Of a stretch of DNA of 64,000 nucleotides, positions 28,701 through 37,354 are shown piece by piece. The translations under genes and the position numbers were made by a program. Positions within the stretch are counted from its first letter, which is position 1. Every line of letters begins with the position of its first letter. Location: contig NZ_CP085135.1 in NCBI RefSeq assembly GCF_020616515.1, forward strand, positions 1,364,001 to 1,428,000, given 5' to 3'. The notes under the pieces are model-generated. The model was not told the DNA's origin. It made no database searches and saw only the letters and a program-made list of their open reading frames with translations. This DNA is from Mesorhizobium sp. PAMC28654. Lineage in GTDB: Bacteria > Pseudomonadota > Alphaproteobacteria > Rhizobiales > Rhizobiaceae.

Positions 28701-29483
28701 ATGAACAGAGTATTTTCCGGCATCGCGGTTGCCGCCTTGCTGCTTGCGTCGACCTTCACGGCCGTTTCGGCGAAGGCTGATGACCTCGAGAAGATCAAGG
28801 CAGCGGGCGAGCTGAAGATTTCGATGAGTGGCCAGTACCCGCCCTTCAATTTCGTCAACGACCAGAACGAAGTCGTCGGCTTCGACGCCGATATCGGCAA
28901 GGCCATCGCCGAGCGCATCGGCGTCAAGGGAACCATCATCACCACGGCCTGGGACGGCATCATCGCCGGCCTGCTGGCCAAGAAATACGACACCGTCGTC
29001 GGCTCGATGACCATCACGCCCGAGCGTGAGAAGGTGGTCGACTTCGTCGGCCCTTACTATCACGCCGGCCGCGCGGTTTTCGTGAATGAAGCTTCCAAGG
29101 TGCAGAGCCTCGACGACCTCAAGGGCAAGACCCTTGGCGTGACGCTGGGCGAGACGCATGAGAAATGGGCGCGCCAACAGGGCGGCTGGGACGTCCGCAC
29201 CTACAAGGGCCTGCCGGAACTATTGCTGGAGCTGCGGGCTGGCCGTGTCGACGCCATCGTCGTCGACAACATCCCGGTCATGATCGCTGTCAAGGAAACG
29301 GGTGAGAAGGTCCGCCAGCTCAGCACGCCGAACATCGAAGGCGGCAGCGTCGCCATCGGCATCGCCATCCGCAAGGACAATCCGGAGCTGAAAGCCGCCA
29401 TGCAGAAGGCGCTGGACGGCATGCTGGCTGACGGAACCTACGAGAAAATCTCCAAGCAGTGGGTCGGCAGCGACATCCGCTAA
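28701..29483 (+). CDS. Polar amino acid-type ABC substrate-binding protein
   Basis: The 260-residue protein has a signal peptide (MNRVFSGIAVAALLLASTF, cleavage near SAKADD) and is a family 3 binding protein: GQYPPFNFVNDQNEVVGFDA, VGSMTITPEREKVVDF and LLELRAGRVDAIVVDN. Such proteins bind amino acids, opines or related amines in the periplasm. It is the first gene of a same-strand run of seven genes divergent from a LysR gene, so its ligand should be the substrate of the enzymes encoded downstream. Confidence 0.93.
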   Translation: MNRVFSGIAVAALLLASTFTAVSAKADDLEKIKAAGELKISMSGQYPPFNFVNDQNEVVGFDADIGKAIAERIGVKGTIITTAWDGIIAGLLAKKYDTVVGSMTITPEREKVVDFVGPYYHAGRAVFVNEASKVQSLDDLKGKTLGVTLGETHEKWARQQGGWDVRTYKGLPELLLELRAGRVDAIVVDNIPVMIAVKETGEKVRQLSTPNIEGGSVAIGIAIRKDNPELKAAMQKALDGMLADGTYEKISKQWVGSDIR

Positions 29484-29547
29484 ACTCGTCAGGCTTCAGC
29501 TGGCCAACACCACTTGAGGCCGGGCGCCACTCCTGCCGGACGATCCC

Positions 29548-30195
29548 ATGGATTTCTCTTTGATGTGGCGCGTCTTCCCGTTCTTCGTGGAAGCCGCCTG
29601 GGTGACGATCGAGATCACGGCTTTGGCCTTGATTCTCGGTCTCCTGGTCGCGGCACTCGCCGCCGCGGCCAAGATGTCGAGGTCCGCACCGCTGCGGGCC
29701 ATCGGCGCCGTCTATGTCAGCCTGTTTCGCGGCACGCCCTGCCTGATCCAGCTGTTCGTGCTTTATTTCGGTGGCCCGCAGATCGGCGTTAATCTCGACC
29801 CCTTCGCAGCGGGCGCCATCGGCCTTGGCCTCAACATCGGCGCCTATATGGCGGAATCGATCCGTGGCGCACTGATAGCCGTCGACCGGGGCCAGACCGA
29901 GGCCGCCCGCACTATCGGGTTCAGTCGTTTCCAGACCTTGCGCAAGGTTGTGCTGCCGCAGGCCGCGAGGCTGATGATCCGCCCGCTCGGCGTCAACACG
30001 GTCGCCCTGTTGAAGGGATCGGCGCTGGTCTCGACCATTTCGGTCGTGGAACTGACCTATACGGCCCAGCGCTTCATCGGCTCCACCTACAAGCCGTTCG
30101 AGATCTTCGGCGTCGCCGCGCTGCTTTACATGGTCATGGTCTACGCCGTGGCGCGGACTGTCGACCTGCTCGACAAACGCTTTGCCATCGTCTGA
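29548..30195 (+). CDS. Polar amino acid-type ABC transporter permease
   Basis: This 215-residue HisM/HisQ-type permease has about five membrane helices, the conserved SLFRGTPCLIQLFVLYFGGP near residues 55-75 and the EAA loop EAARTIGFSRFQTLRKVVLP that contacts the ATPase. It would pair with the next permease to form the channel. The genes are 12 bases apart. Confidence 0.93.
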   Translation: MDFSLMWRVFPFFVEAAWVTIEITALALILGLLVAALAAAAKMSRSAPLRAIGAVYVSLFRGTPCLIQLFVLYFGGPQIGVNLDPFAAGAIGLGLNIGAYMAESIRGALIAVDRGQTEAARTIGFSRFQTLRKVVLPQAARLMIRPLGVNTVALLKGSALVSTISVVELTYTAQRFIGSTYKPFEIFGVAALLYMVMVYAVARTVDLLDKRFAIV

Positions 30196-30207
30196 CCGGA
30201 GAGCACG

Positions 30208-30867
30208 ATGCAAGGTTTGGATTTCACTGTCGTACTGCCCTACTGGGACCTTCTGTTGACGGGTGCCTGGTGGACCGCGCTGCTCACGGTCTCCGCGGGA
30301 GCGCTCAGCTTCGTCTTCGGCATCCTGTTCGCGGTTGTCGTGCTCTACGCACCAGCGATCATCGCCTATCCCGTGCGCGCCTTCATGTGGGTGTTCATGG
30401 GAACGCCGCTGCTGCTGCAACTCTTCCTGATCTATTTCGGACTGGTGCAGGTCGGCATCGACATCCCTGCCCTTGCCGCCGGCATCGTCGGGCTTGGCCT
30501 GCATTTTGCGGTCTACAATGCCGACGTTATCCGAGCCGGCATCGTCGCGGTCGATGTCGGCCAGACGGAAGGCGCGCGCAGCATCGGCTTCGGCAAGTGG
30601 CAAACGCTGCGCCATGTCGTGATCCCCCAGGCTGTCCGCAACACCGCCCCGCCGATCGGAAGCAACATGATCGCGCTCCTGAAGGAATCCTCGATCGTGT
30701 CGGTGATCGGCATTGCCGAACTGGTCCATTCCTCCCAGCTGGCGATCAGCGAAACGTTCCGGCCGTTCGAGTTCTACATCACGGCGGCGGCGCTCTACTA
30801 CATTCTCAATCTCGCGCTTGAAGCGGGTTTGCGTCGGTTCGAACGGCGCGTGGAGGTTTCCCGATGA
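30208..30867 (+). CDS. Polar amino acid-type ABC transporter permease
   Basis: This second HisM/HisQ-type permease has 219 residues, the motif [19 protein letters not shown] and the EAA loop [24 protein letters not shown] precedes the start. Its stop overlaps the ATPase start by ATGA, so both are translated together. With the upstream permease it forms the heterodimeric channel. Confidence 0.93.
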   Translation: MQGLDFTVVLPYWDLLLTGAWWTALLTVSAGALSFVFGILFAVVVLYAPAIIAYPVRAFMWVFMGTPLLLQLFLIYFGLVQVGIDIPALAAGIVGLGLHFAVYNADVIRAGIVAVDVGQTEGARSIGFGKWQTLRHVVIPQAVRNTAPPIGSNMIALLKESSIVSVIGIAELVHSSQLAISETFRPFEFYITAAALYYILNLALEAGLRRFERRVEVSR

Positions 30868-31628
30868 GCATTCAGAGGCCAATGGTCGAGGTTCGCGGCG
30901 CACGCAAATCATTCGGCGCGATGGAAGTGCTCAAGGGCATAGACCTGTCGGTGGATCGTGGGCAGATCGTGGCGATCATCGGGCCGAGCGGCTCGGGCAA
31001 GAGCACGCTGCTGCGCTCCATCAATCATCTCGAGACGTTGAACGGCGGCGAAGTCTGGCTCGATGGGGTGCAGGTCAACCAGCCCTTGCGCGGCCAGGCT
31101 TTTGAACGTCATATCAACATGGTGCGCCAGCAGATGGGCATGGTTTTTCAGCACTTCAACCTTTTTCCGCATCTGACCGTTCTCGAGAATATCGCCATGG
31201 GACCGATCATCCTCAAAGGCATGAGCAAGAGCGACGCGCATGCGCTCGCGCACAGCCTCCTGTCCAAGGTCGGGCTCGCCGACAAGATCGATGCCTACCC
31301 GTCACGGCTTTCGGGCGGCCAGAAACAGCGCGTGGCGATTGCGCGCGCGCTGGCCATGCAGCCCAAGGTGATGCTGTTCGACGAGGCCACTTCGGCGCTC
31401 GACCCGGAACTGGTCGATGAGGTCAACGCGGTGATGAAGCAGCTCGCCGCCGAACACATGACGATGCTTATCGTCACCCACGAGATGCGCTTTGCCGGTG
31501 AAGTGGCGGATCGTGTGCTGTTCATGGATGGCGGCGCCGTCGTGGAAGAAGGCCCACCGTCCCAAATGTTCCGCGCCCCGAAGATGGAGCGCACCCGCAC
31601 CTTCCTCAAGAAATACCTTTCAGCCTGA
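30864..31628 (+). CDS. Polar amino acid-type ABC transporter ATP-binding protein
   Basis: This 254-residue GlnQ/HisP-type ATPase has Walker [15 protein letters not shown], the Q-loop region [20 protein letters not shown], signature [16 protein letters not shown] and Walker [15 protein letters not shown]. It completes the importer and is followed 8 bases later by the dimethylformamidase-like gene, showing that transport and catabolism are expressed together. Confidence 0.95.
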   Translation: MSIQRPMVEVRGARKSFGAMEVLKGIDLSVDRGQIVAIIGPSGSGKSTLLRSINHLETLNGGEVWLDGVQVNQPLRGQAFERHINMVRQQMGMVFQHFNLFPHLTVLENIAMGPIILKGMSKSDAHALAHSLLSKVGLADKIDAYPSRLSGGQKQRVAIARALAMQPKVMLFDEATSALDPELVDEVNAVMKQLAAEHMTMLIVTHEMRFAGEVADRVLFMDGGAVVEEGPPSQMFRAPKMERTRTFLKKYLSA

Positions 31629-31636
31629 GCAAGACC

Positions 31637-33277
31637 ATGATCAGCCTCCCGACAGAATTCCCCGATTTCGGGCTCACCCCTGACCAGCGCCGGCATGCGG
31701 TGCGCGGCCACTATTATGAATGGCCGGGCATGGATGGCGAACGCGGCGAGATCTGGTGCTACACCGACCGCTTCTCCTACCGTCCTGGTGAGACAGCTAC
31801 GCTGCATGTCAGTTCCACGGCGCCAGCCTTCGGAATGACAATCATCCGCGACGGTGCGACCGAAACGAAGCTGTTCGAGAAGGCCGGCATCGCGGCGCGC
31901 TGGCAGGACAGCCCGGACCAATGTTCGGTCGAAGGCTGCGGCTGGGAATCCTCCCTGGAATTCCGCGTCGGCAATGATTGGCCGTCCGGCGCCTGCCGCC
32001 TGACGCTGACGGCGGATGGTCGCGATGGCAAGCCGATCCAATGCCACCACATCCTTATCGTTGCTCCCCTGCCCGGCAAGAAACCCGGTCGCGTGTTGCA
32101 AGTGGCGGCGACAGGAACCTGGCTCGCTTACAACACCTGGGGCGGCTCCAACCACTATCAGGGCATTACCGGGCCGAACCGCAACCAGTATGCGACGTCA
32201 GTGTCCACACAGCGTCCATGGTGCCGGGGCTTCGCGGTGCTGCCGAAGGACGCGCCGCGCGTGCCGCTGGAAGTCGCCGTGCCGCCCAAGACGGTGCCAC
32301 GCTATCCGCATATGGAATGGGCGTTTGCCACGGGACATTCGAAGAAATATGCCTCGTCCGGCTGGGCCAGCTATGACAGTCATTTCTTCCGCTTCGCCGA
32401 ACGCGCTGGCTACGCTGTCGATCTCGCCAGCCAGCACGATCTGCATTTCTCGCCGGACATTCTCGACGGGTATGACTGCGCCGTCTTCGTCGGCCATGAC
32501 GAATACTGGACCTGGGAAATGCGTGACGCCGTCGACGGATATGTCGAGCGTGGTGGCCATGCGGCGCGTTTTGCCGGCAATTTCATGTGGCAGACGCGGC
32601 TGGAGGACGATGGCCGTCGGCAGGTCTGCTACAAATACCGCTCCCGCGCCGAAGACCCGGCCTATCGCGGCGGCGATGTGACCCGCGCCACCAATTCCTG
32701 GGAGGCGCCTGAAATCGGCCGGCCGGGTTCGGCGACCTTCGGGCTCAATGCGACCAGGGGTGTGTATGCCGGCTGGGGCGGCTGCGCGCCGCGCGGCGTG
32801 CGCGGCTTTCCGGTCTACCGGCCCGAGCATTGGGCCTTTGCCGGCACCGGCATCTATTATGGCGACCTGCTCGGCGCCTATAGCCATGTCTATGGCTACG
32901 AGGTCGACGGGCTCGACTTCGAGATACGCGGTGGCCTGCCCTACCCCACCGCGACCAGCGGCGCGCCGGATGGATTGCAGGTTCTTGCCGTCGGCATGGC
33001 CAGTCAGGTGGAAGAAAGCGCCGATATCCCGATCGAGGATCAGTTCCTCACCGACGAGGATGGCCGCTTCACCGCCGAAACGCTGTTTGGCGAAGCCACC
33101 GATGCCAACCTGGAAAAGGTCAAGCGCGGCAACGGCATGATCGTCAACTTCCCGCGCGGCAAGGGCGAGGTGTTCCACGCCGGAAGCTGCGAATGGGTCG
33201 CCGGCCTGCTAAGACAGGACCCGATGGTCGAACGCGTTACCCAGAATGTCCTTGATCGCTACCTTGGAAAGTCCTGA
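31637..33277 (+). CDS. N,N-dimethylformamidase large subunit-like hydrolase
   Basis: The 546-residue protein resembles the large (catalytic) subunit of N,N-dimethylformamidase. It has an N-terminal beta-rich domain (YTDRFSYRPGETATLHVSS) and the C-terminal domain with WLAYNTWGGSNHYQ, PHMEWAFATGHSKKYASSGW, AVFVGHDEYWTWEM and HAARFAGNFMWQTR. The known enzyme hydrolyses an amide with a mononuclear iron held by two Tyr and one Glu; several Tyr-rich motifs are present but were not mapped. No small subunit gene is seen. In this operon it is likely to cleave an amide of the imported compound. It has no signal peptide. Confidence 0.85.
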   Translation: MISLPTEFPDFGLTPDQRRHAVRGHYYEWPGMDGERGEIWCYTDRFSYRPGETATLHVSSTAPAFGMTIIRDGATETKLFEKAGIAARWQDSPDQCSVEGCGWESSLEFRVGNDWPSGACRLTLTADGRDGKPIQCHHILIVAPLPGKKPGRVLQVAATGTWLAYNTWGGSNHYQGITGPNRNQYATSVSTQRPWCRGFAVLPKDAPRVPLEVAVPPKTVPRYPHMEWAFATGHSKKYASSGWASYDSHFFRFAERAGYAVDLASQHDLHFSPDILDGYDCAVFVGHDEYWTWEMRDAVDGYVERGGHAARFAGNFMWQTRLEDDGRRQVCYKYRSRAEDPAYRGGDVTRATNSWEAPEIGRPGSATFGLNATRGVYAGWGGCAPRGVRGFPVYRPEHWAFAGTGIYYGDLLGAYSHVYGYEVDGLDFEIRGGLPYPTATSGAPDGLQVLAVGMASQVEESADIPIEDQFLTDEDGRFTAETLFGEATDANLEKVKRGNGMIVNFPRGKGEVFHAGSCEWVAGLLRQDPMVERVTQNVLDRYLGKS

Positions 33278-33278
33278 C

Positions 33279-34658
33279 ATGTCGAAGACCCAGACCGCCG
33301 CTCAAGACACCGAGGCCCGGCGAGAATCGCATCTATTCTATTTATCCAGCCTGCGCCGGCCGCTGATCGACCGCGCCGAAGGCATCTATATGTGGACGCA
33401 GGACGGTCGCCGCTTCATCGACGGATCGAGCGGGCCGATGGTTGCCAATATCGGCCATTCCAACCGCAATGTGCTGGACGCCATGAAGCGGCAGATGGAT
33501 CGCGCCACCTTCGCCTATCGGCTGCATTTCGAGAATGAGCCGGCGGAGGAACTGGCGCGCGAGCTTGCCGGCAAGCTGCCGGAAGGCATGGACCGTATCT
33601 TCTTCGTCTCGGGCGGCTCGGAAGCGACCGAATCCTGTATCAAGCTGGCGCGGCAATGGGCGGTCGCCACCGGCCAAGCCAGCCGCTGGAAGGTGATCAC
33701 GCGCTTCCCCTCCTATCATGGCGGCACGCTGGGTTCGCTTTCGATCACCGGTGACGACGCGCTGGCCGAAACGTTTACGCCCATGATGCGGGTGATGCCG
33801 ACAGTGCCGGCGCCAACCGCCTGGCGCGACCGCGACAATCTCTCGATGGAACAGCGCGGCATCCGCTATGCCGACATGCTGGAGGAAAAAATCCTGGCCG
33901 AGGGGCCCGAGAGCGTGGTCGCCTTCATCATGGAGCCGATCGGCGGCGCGGCGACCGCGGCCCTGGTGGCGCCGGACAGCTATTATCCGCGCATTCGGGA
34001 AATTTGCGATCGCTACGGCATCCTGCTGATCCACGACGAAGTGATGAGCGGCGCCGGCCGCACCGGCAAATTCCTTGGTGGAGATCACTGGAACTGCAAG
34101 CCCGACATCGTCGCGCTGTCAAAGGGGCTGGGCTCCGGCTACGCTCCGCTCGGCGCGCTGGCGGCCCCGATGCGGCTGGTGCAGCCGCTGCTCGCCTCCG
34201 GTGGTTTCCAGCATGGCCACACCTATGCCGGCAATCCGCTGGCCTGCGCCGCCGGGCTTGCGGTGCTTGGTGAAATGGACCGGCTCGACCTGATCGCCAA
34301 TGCGGCGGCCATGGGCGATGTGCTGATGGACGGGCTGAAAGGATTGGCGAAGCGCTTTCCGTTCATCGCCGACGTGCGCGGCAAGGGCCTGCTCACCGGG
34401 GCCGAGATGGTCGCCGATCCCGACACGCTACGACCGATCGACCAGAACAAGAAAGCCACGCAGCGGTTGCTCGACCTCGCCTACGAACGCGGGCTAATCA
34501 TCTATGGCCGCAGGGTGAAGGGCGGCGTCGACGGCGACAATTTCATGGTCGCGCCGCCGATGATTGTCACCAGGGAGCAGGTCGGCGAGATCGTCTCCAT
34601 CATTGGCGACTCGCTGCAGGTGCTCGCCTCTGAACTCGACCTTCCAGTCGAAGGCTGA
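33279..34658 (+). CDS. Class III pyridoxal-phosphate aminotransferase
   Basis: This 459-residue member of aminotransferase class III (omega-amino acid/diamine type) has SGGSEATESCIKLARQ (111-126) for phosphate binding, Asp253 in LLIHDEVMSGAGRTG for the pyridine nitrogen and Lys282 in ALSKGLGSGYAP for the Schiff base. Such enzymes move an amino group from a primary amine or beta/gamma/omega-amino acid to pyruvate or 2-oxoglutarate. It starts one base after the hydrolase stop, and the BKACE gene follows after 9 bases, suggesting that its product is a beta-keto acid. Confidence 0.93.
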   Translation: MSKTQTAAQDTEARRESHLFYLSSLRRPLIDRAEGIYMWTQDGRRFIDGSSGPMVANIGHSNRNVLDAMKRQMDRATFAYRLHFENEPAEELARELAGKLPEGMDRIFFVSGGSEATESCIKLARQWAVATGQASRWKVITRFPSYHGGTLGSLSITGDDALAETFTPMMRVMPTVPAPTAWRDRDNLSMEQRGIRYADMLEEKILAEGPESVVAFIMEPIGGAATAALVAPDSYYPRIREICDRYGILLIHDEVMSGAGRTGKFLGGDHWNCKPDIVALSKGLGSGYAPLGALAAPMRLVQPLLASGGFQHGHTYAGNPLACAAGLAVLGEMDRLDLIANAAAMGDVLMDGLKGLAKRFPFIADVRGKGLLTGAEMVADPDTLRPIDQNKKATQRLLDLAYERGLIIYGRRVKGGVDGDNFMVAPPMIVTREQVGEIVSIIGDSLQVLASELDLPVEG

Positions 34659-34667
34659 GGAGAAAAA

Positions 34668-35597
34668 ATGGCACCGCGAAAAGTCATCATCACCTGCGCC
34701 GTCACCGGCTCGGTGCACACGCCGTCCATGTCGCCCTATCTGCCGGTGACGCCCGACCAGATCGCGGCGGACGCGATCGCGGCAGCCGAAGCGGGTGCGT
34801 CCATCCTGCATCTCCACGCTCGCGACCCCAGGGATGGCCGCCCGACCGCTGACCCGGACGTCTACATGCAATTCCTGCCGCGCATCAAGCAGGCGACGTC
34901 AGCGGTGATCAACATCACAACCGGCGGCTCGTCGCTGATGACGTTGGACCAGCGGCTGGCGGCGCCGTTGCGGGCCGAGCCCGAAATGTGCTCGCTCAAC
35001 ATGGGCTCGATGAATTTCGCGCTGTTTCCGATGCTCGACAAGCCAAGGGAGTGGCAACACGAATGGGAGCCGAAGCTGCTCGAGGCCACGCGCGACACCA
35101 TCTTCAAGAACACCTTCGCCGACATGGAAGGCGTGCTCGAGAGGCTGGGCAAGGGCTGCGGCACACGTTTTGAGTTTGAATGCTACGATGTCGGCCATCT
35201 TTATTCCCTGGCGCATTTTCGCGATCGTGGACTGGTGTCGGGACCACTGTTCATCCAGTTCGTACTGGGCATTCTGGGCGGCATCGGCGCCGATCCGGAC
35301 AACCTCATCCACATGAAGCGGATCGCCGACAAGCTGTTTGGCGACAGCTACCAGTTCTCGGTGCTGGCCGCCGGTCGCCAGCAGATGCCGCTGATCTCGA
35401 TCGCGGCGGCGATGGGCGGCAATGTCCGCGTCGGGCTGGAAGACAGTCTCTACGATGGCCGCCAATTGGCGAAATCCAATGCCGATCAGGTGCGTCGCAT
35501 CCGTGGCATTCTCGATGGGCTGTCGCTGGAGGTTGCCACGCCAGACGAGGCGCGCGACATGCTGGCGCTCAAGGGCGGCGACCGGGTGGCGTTTTGA
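34668..35597 (+). CDS. BKACE (3-keto-5-aminohexanoate cleavage-like) enzyme
   Basis: The 309-residue (beta/alpha)8 protein belongs to the DUF849/BKACE family, which cleaves a beta-keto acid with acetyl-CoA to acetoacetate and a new acyl-CoA. The zinc site is visible as His48 and His50 in ILHLHARDP and Glu258 in VGLEDSLYDG, matching His46, His48 and Glu230 of the lysine-fermentation enzyme Kce. The residues that select the substrate cannot be read reliably. GAGGAG precedes the start. It ends the compact part of the operon. Confidence 0.92.
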   Translation: MAPRKVIITCAVTGSVHTPSMSPYLPVTPDQIAADAIAAAEAGASILHLHARDPRDGRPTADPDVYMQFLPRIKQATSAVINITTGGSSLMTLDQRLAAPLRAEPEMCSLNMGSMNFALFPMLDKPREWQHEWEPKLLEATRDTIFKNTFADMEGVLERLGKGCGTRFEFECYDVGHLYSLAHFRDRGLVSGPLFIQFVLGILGGIGADPDNLIHMKRIADKLFGDSYQFSVLAAGRQQMPLISIAAAMGGNVRVGLEDSLYDGRQLAKSNADQVRRIRGILDGLSLEVATPDEARDMLALKGGDRVAF

Positions 35598-35632
35598 GAT
35601 GTCTTCGACTGAGATGATTGCGTCCAGTCCCT

Positions 35633-35786
35633 CCCCCCTCTGGCCTGCCGGCCATCTCCCCCTCAAGGGGGGAGATTTGCTGTCGCGAGGTCTTTATCAA
35701 ATCTCCAACGTCAAAGGATGGGCGGTAAGGTCAAAGCTGCCAATCTCCCTCCTTGCGGGGGAGATGTCCGGCAGGACAGAGGGGGG
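35633..35786. repeat. Palindromic intergenic repeat element with 44-bp inverted arms
   Basis: The left arm 35633-35676 and the right arm 35743-35786 are inverted copies that agree at about 40 of 44 positions. Each arm holds CCCCCCTCTG, a CCTGCCGG core and a C-run/G-run hairpin such as ATCTCCCCC...GGGGGGAGAT. The right arm shares TGTCCGGCAGGACA with the element at 14662-14803, so both belong to one repeat family common between genes in Mesorhizobium-like genomes. It sits between the BKACE and acetyltransferase genes and reaches to within 22 bases of the latter's probable start. Confidence 0.9.
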
Positions 35787-35807
35787 CGCCTTGGCGCCTT
35801 GCCTGTC

Positions 35808-36314
35808 TTGACCAGCCCCGTCCTCCTCCGCCCCGGCCGGATCGAAGACGTCGAAACCATCCACGCGGCGATCCTGAAACTCGGCACGCACATCGGCGCG
35901 CCCGAAGAGATCATCTCGACGCCCGGCGATCTCAGGGCCTATGGCTTTGGCGAAAAGCCGGCCTTCTCGACTTTGATCGCCGAAGTCGGCGGCGAATTCG
36001 CCGGCCTCTGCCTGCATTTCCCGATCTTTTCGACCTGGATGGGGCGGCCCGGCGTCTATGTGCAGGACCTCTATGTCGAGGACCGTTTTCGCGGCCGCAA
36101 GATCGGCGAACGTCTGCTGCGGCAAGTCGCGGCACAATGCCGGAAAGAAGGCGGCGTTTATCTGAGATTGTCCGTCGACAACGACAATGAGGGCGCCAAG
36201 GCCTTCTATGAAAGGCTGGGCATCGCCTGGTCGAGCTACGAACGGACGCAGAAGATCATCGGCGACGCCTTTTTTGCCTTCGCCGACACGCCGGAGAATG
36301 AGGAGCGGGAATGA
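35808..36314 (+). CDS. GNAT family N-acetyltransferase
   Basis: The 168-residue protein is a GNAT acetyltransferase of the diamine/spermidine acetyltransferase-like group: LLRPGRIEDVETIHAAILKL, GVYVQDLYVEDRFRGRKIGE (acetyl-CoA loop RGRKIGERLL) and a C-terminal NDNEGAKAFYERLGI. No ATG or GTG with a ribosome-binding site fits; TTG 35808 gives the normal family length, TTG 35799 is three codons longer. Upstream the frame runs into the repeat, which may have displaced the native start region. It overlaps the deacetylase gene by ATGA, so the two are coupled. Confidence 0.85.
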   Translation: MTSPVLLRPGRIEDVETIHAAILKLGTHIGAPEEIISTPGDLRAYGFGEKPAFSTLIAEVGGEFAGLCLHFPIFSTWMGRPGVYVQDLYVEDRFRGRKIGERLLRQVAAQCRKEGGVYLRLSVDNDNEGAKAFYERLGIAWSSYERTQKIIGDAFFAFADTPENEERE

Positions 36315-37339
36315 AAGCCTTCCATGCCGAGGAACAGAAGCGCCACGATCCCAAGGCATTTCTCTCCAGCGGTGCACCGCAGCCAAATCCGGAAAAACCG
36401 GAACGGGTCGAGAGATTGTTAGCCGGCGCAAAATCCGCCGGTTGCACGATCGAACGGCCGCGAAATCATGGGCTTGGGCCCATCTCGGCCGTCCATACGC
36501 CGGAGTATCTCGACTTCCTCGAGCACATTTTCACGCGCTGGCAGCGTATTGAAGGCGCGTCGGCTGAAGTGATTCCCAACATCCACCCGATCACGCGGAC
36601 TGGTTCCTATCCCGCGTCGGCCGTCGGACAGGCCGGCTATCACATGGCCGACACCGCTTGCCCGATCTCCGGCGAAACATGGCAGAGCGCGCTGTGGAGC
36701 GCATGGAGCGCGGTCGAAGCGGCTGAAGCGGTAATGTCGGGCGCGCCGGCCGCCTATGCGCTTTGCCGTCCGCCCGGCCACCATGCCTTTGCCGACGTCG
36801 CCGGCGGCTTCTGCTTCATCAACAACTCGGCGGTCGCGGCACAGGCCCTGCGCAAGACAGCGGCGCGCGTGGCGATCCTCGATGTCGACCTGCATCATGG
36901 CAACGGCACGCAAGGGATTTTCTATGCGCGGCCGGACGTGCTCACTGTCTCGCTGCATGCCGATCCGGTGCGCTTCTATCCGTTCTTCTGGGGCCATGCC
37001 GACGAACGCGGCGAAGGACCCGGTTTGGGCTACAATCTCAACCTGCCATTGCCGCGCAAATCCGCCGACGCGGCGTTTCTGGAAGCCCTTGGCATAGCGT
37101 TCCAGCGCGTCCGTGCATTTTCGCCAGACGCGCTGGTCGTGGCGCTCGGCCTCGACGCCTTCGAGGGCGATCCGTTCGGCGGGCTTTCGGTGACGACGCC
37201 CGGCTTCTCGCGCGTCGGCGAGGCCATCGCCAAGCTCGGCCTGCCCACCGTCATCGTCCAGGAAGGCGGCTACCTCTGCGACGAACTTGGCAACAACCTC
37301 ACCGCCTTCCTCACCGGTTTTGGCGGCAAGGCGCGGTGA
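36311..37339 (+). CDS. Histone deacetylase-like / acetylpolyamine amidohydrolase family protein
   Basis: This 342-residue zinc deacetylase has the HDAC fold: His157-His158 in RPPGHHAF, the metal ligands Asp193 and His195 in DVDLHHGNGTQ and Asp282 in LGLDAFEGD, and the active-site Tyr321 in QEGGYLC. Bacterial relatives remove acetyl groups from polyamines or other N-acetyl amines. It shares a 4-base overlap with the acetyltransferase gene, so a paired acetylation and deacetylation of the same amine is plausible. It lies on the same strand behind the aminotransferase-BKACE block. Confidence 0.92.
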   Translation: MKAFHAEEQKRHDPKAFLSSGAPQPNPEKPERVERLLAGAKSAGCTIERPRNHGLGPISAVHTPEYLDFLEHIFTRWQRIEGASAEVIPNIHPITRTGSYPASAVGQAGYHMADTACPISGETWQSALWSAWSAVEAAEAVMSGAPAAYALCRPPGHHAFADVAGGFCFINNSAVAAQALRKTAARVAILDVDLHHGNGTQGIFYARPDVLTVSLHADPVRFYPFFWGHADERGEGPGLGYNLNLPLPRKSADAAFLEALGIAFQRVRAFSPDALVVALGLDAFEGDPFGGLSVTTPGFSRVGEAIAKLGLPTVIVQEGGYLCDELGNNLTAFLTGFGGKAR

Positions 37340-37354
37340 AGATCGAGGCTGGCC

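Noticed and set aside
29320..30912. Long minus-strand open frame of about 530 codons opposite the permease genes
   Set aside because: It is antisense to three strongly supported ABC genes and its Arg/Asp/Gly-rich sequence has no domain; it is a GC-driven shadow.
36950..37060. Possible frame disruption in the deacetylase gene
   Set aside because: The frame is open from 36311 to 37339 and all zinc and catalytic residues are present in order.
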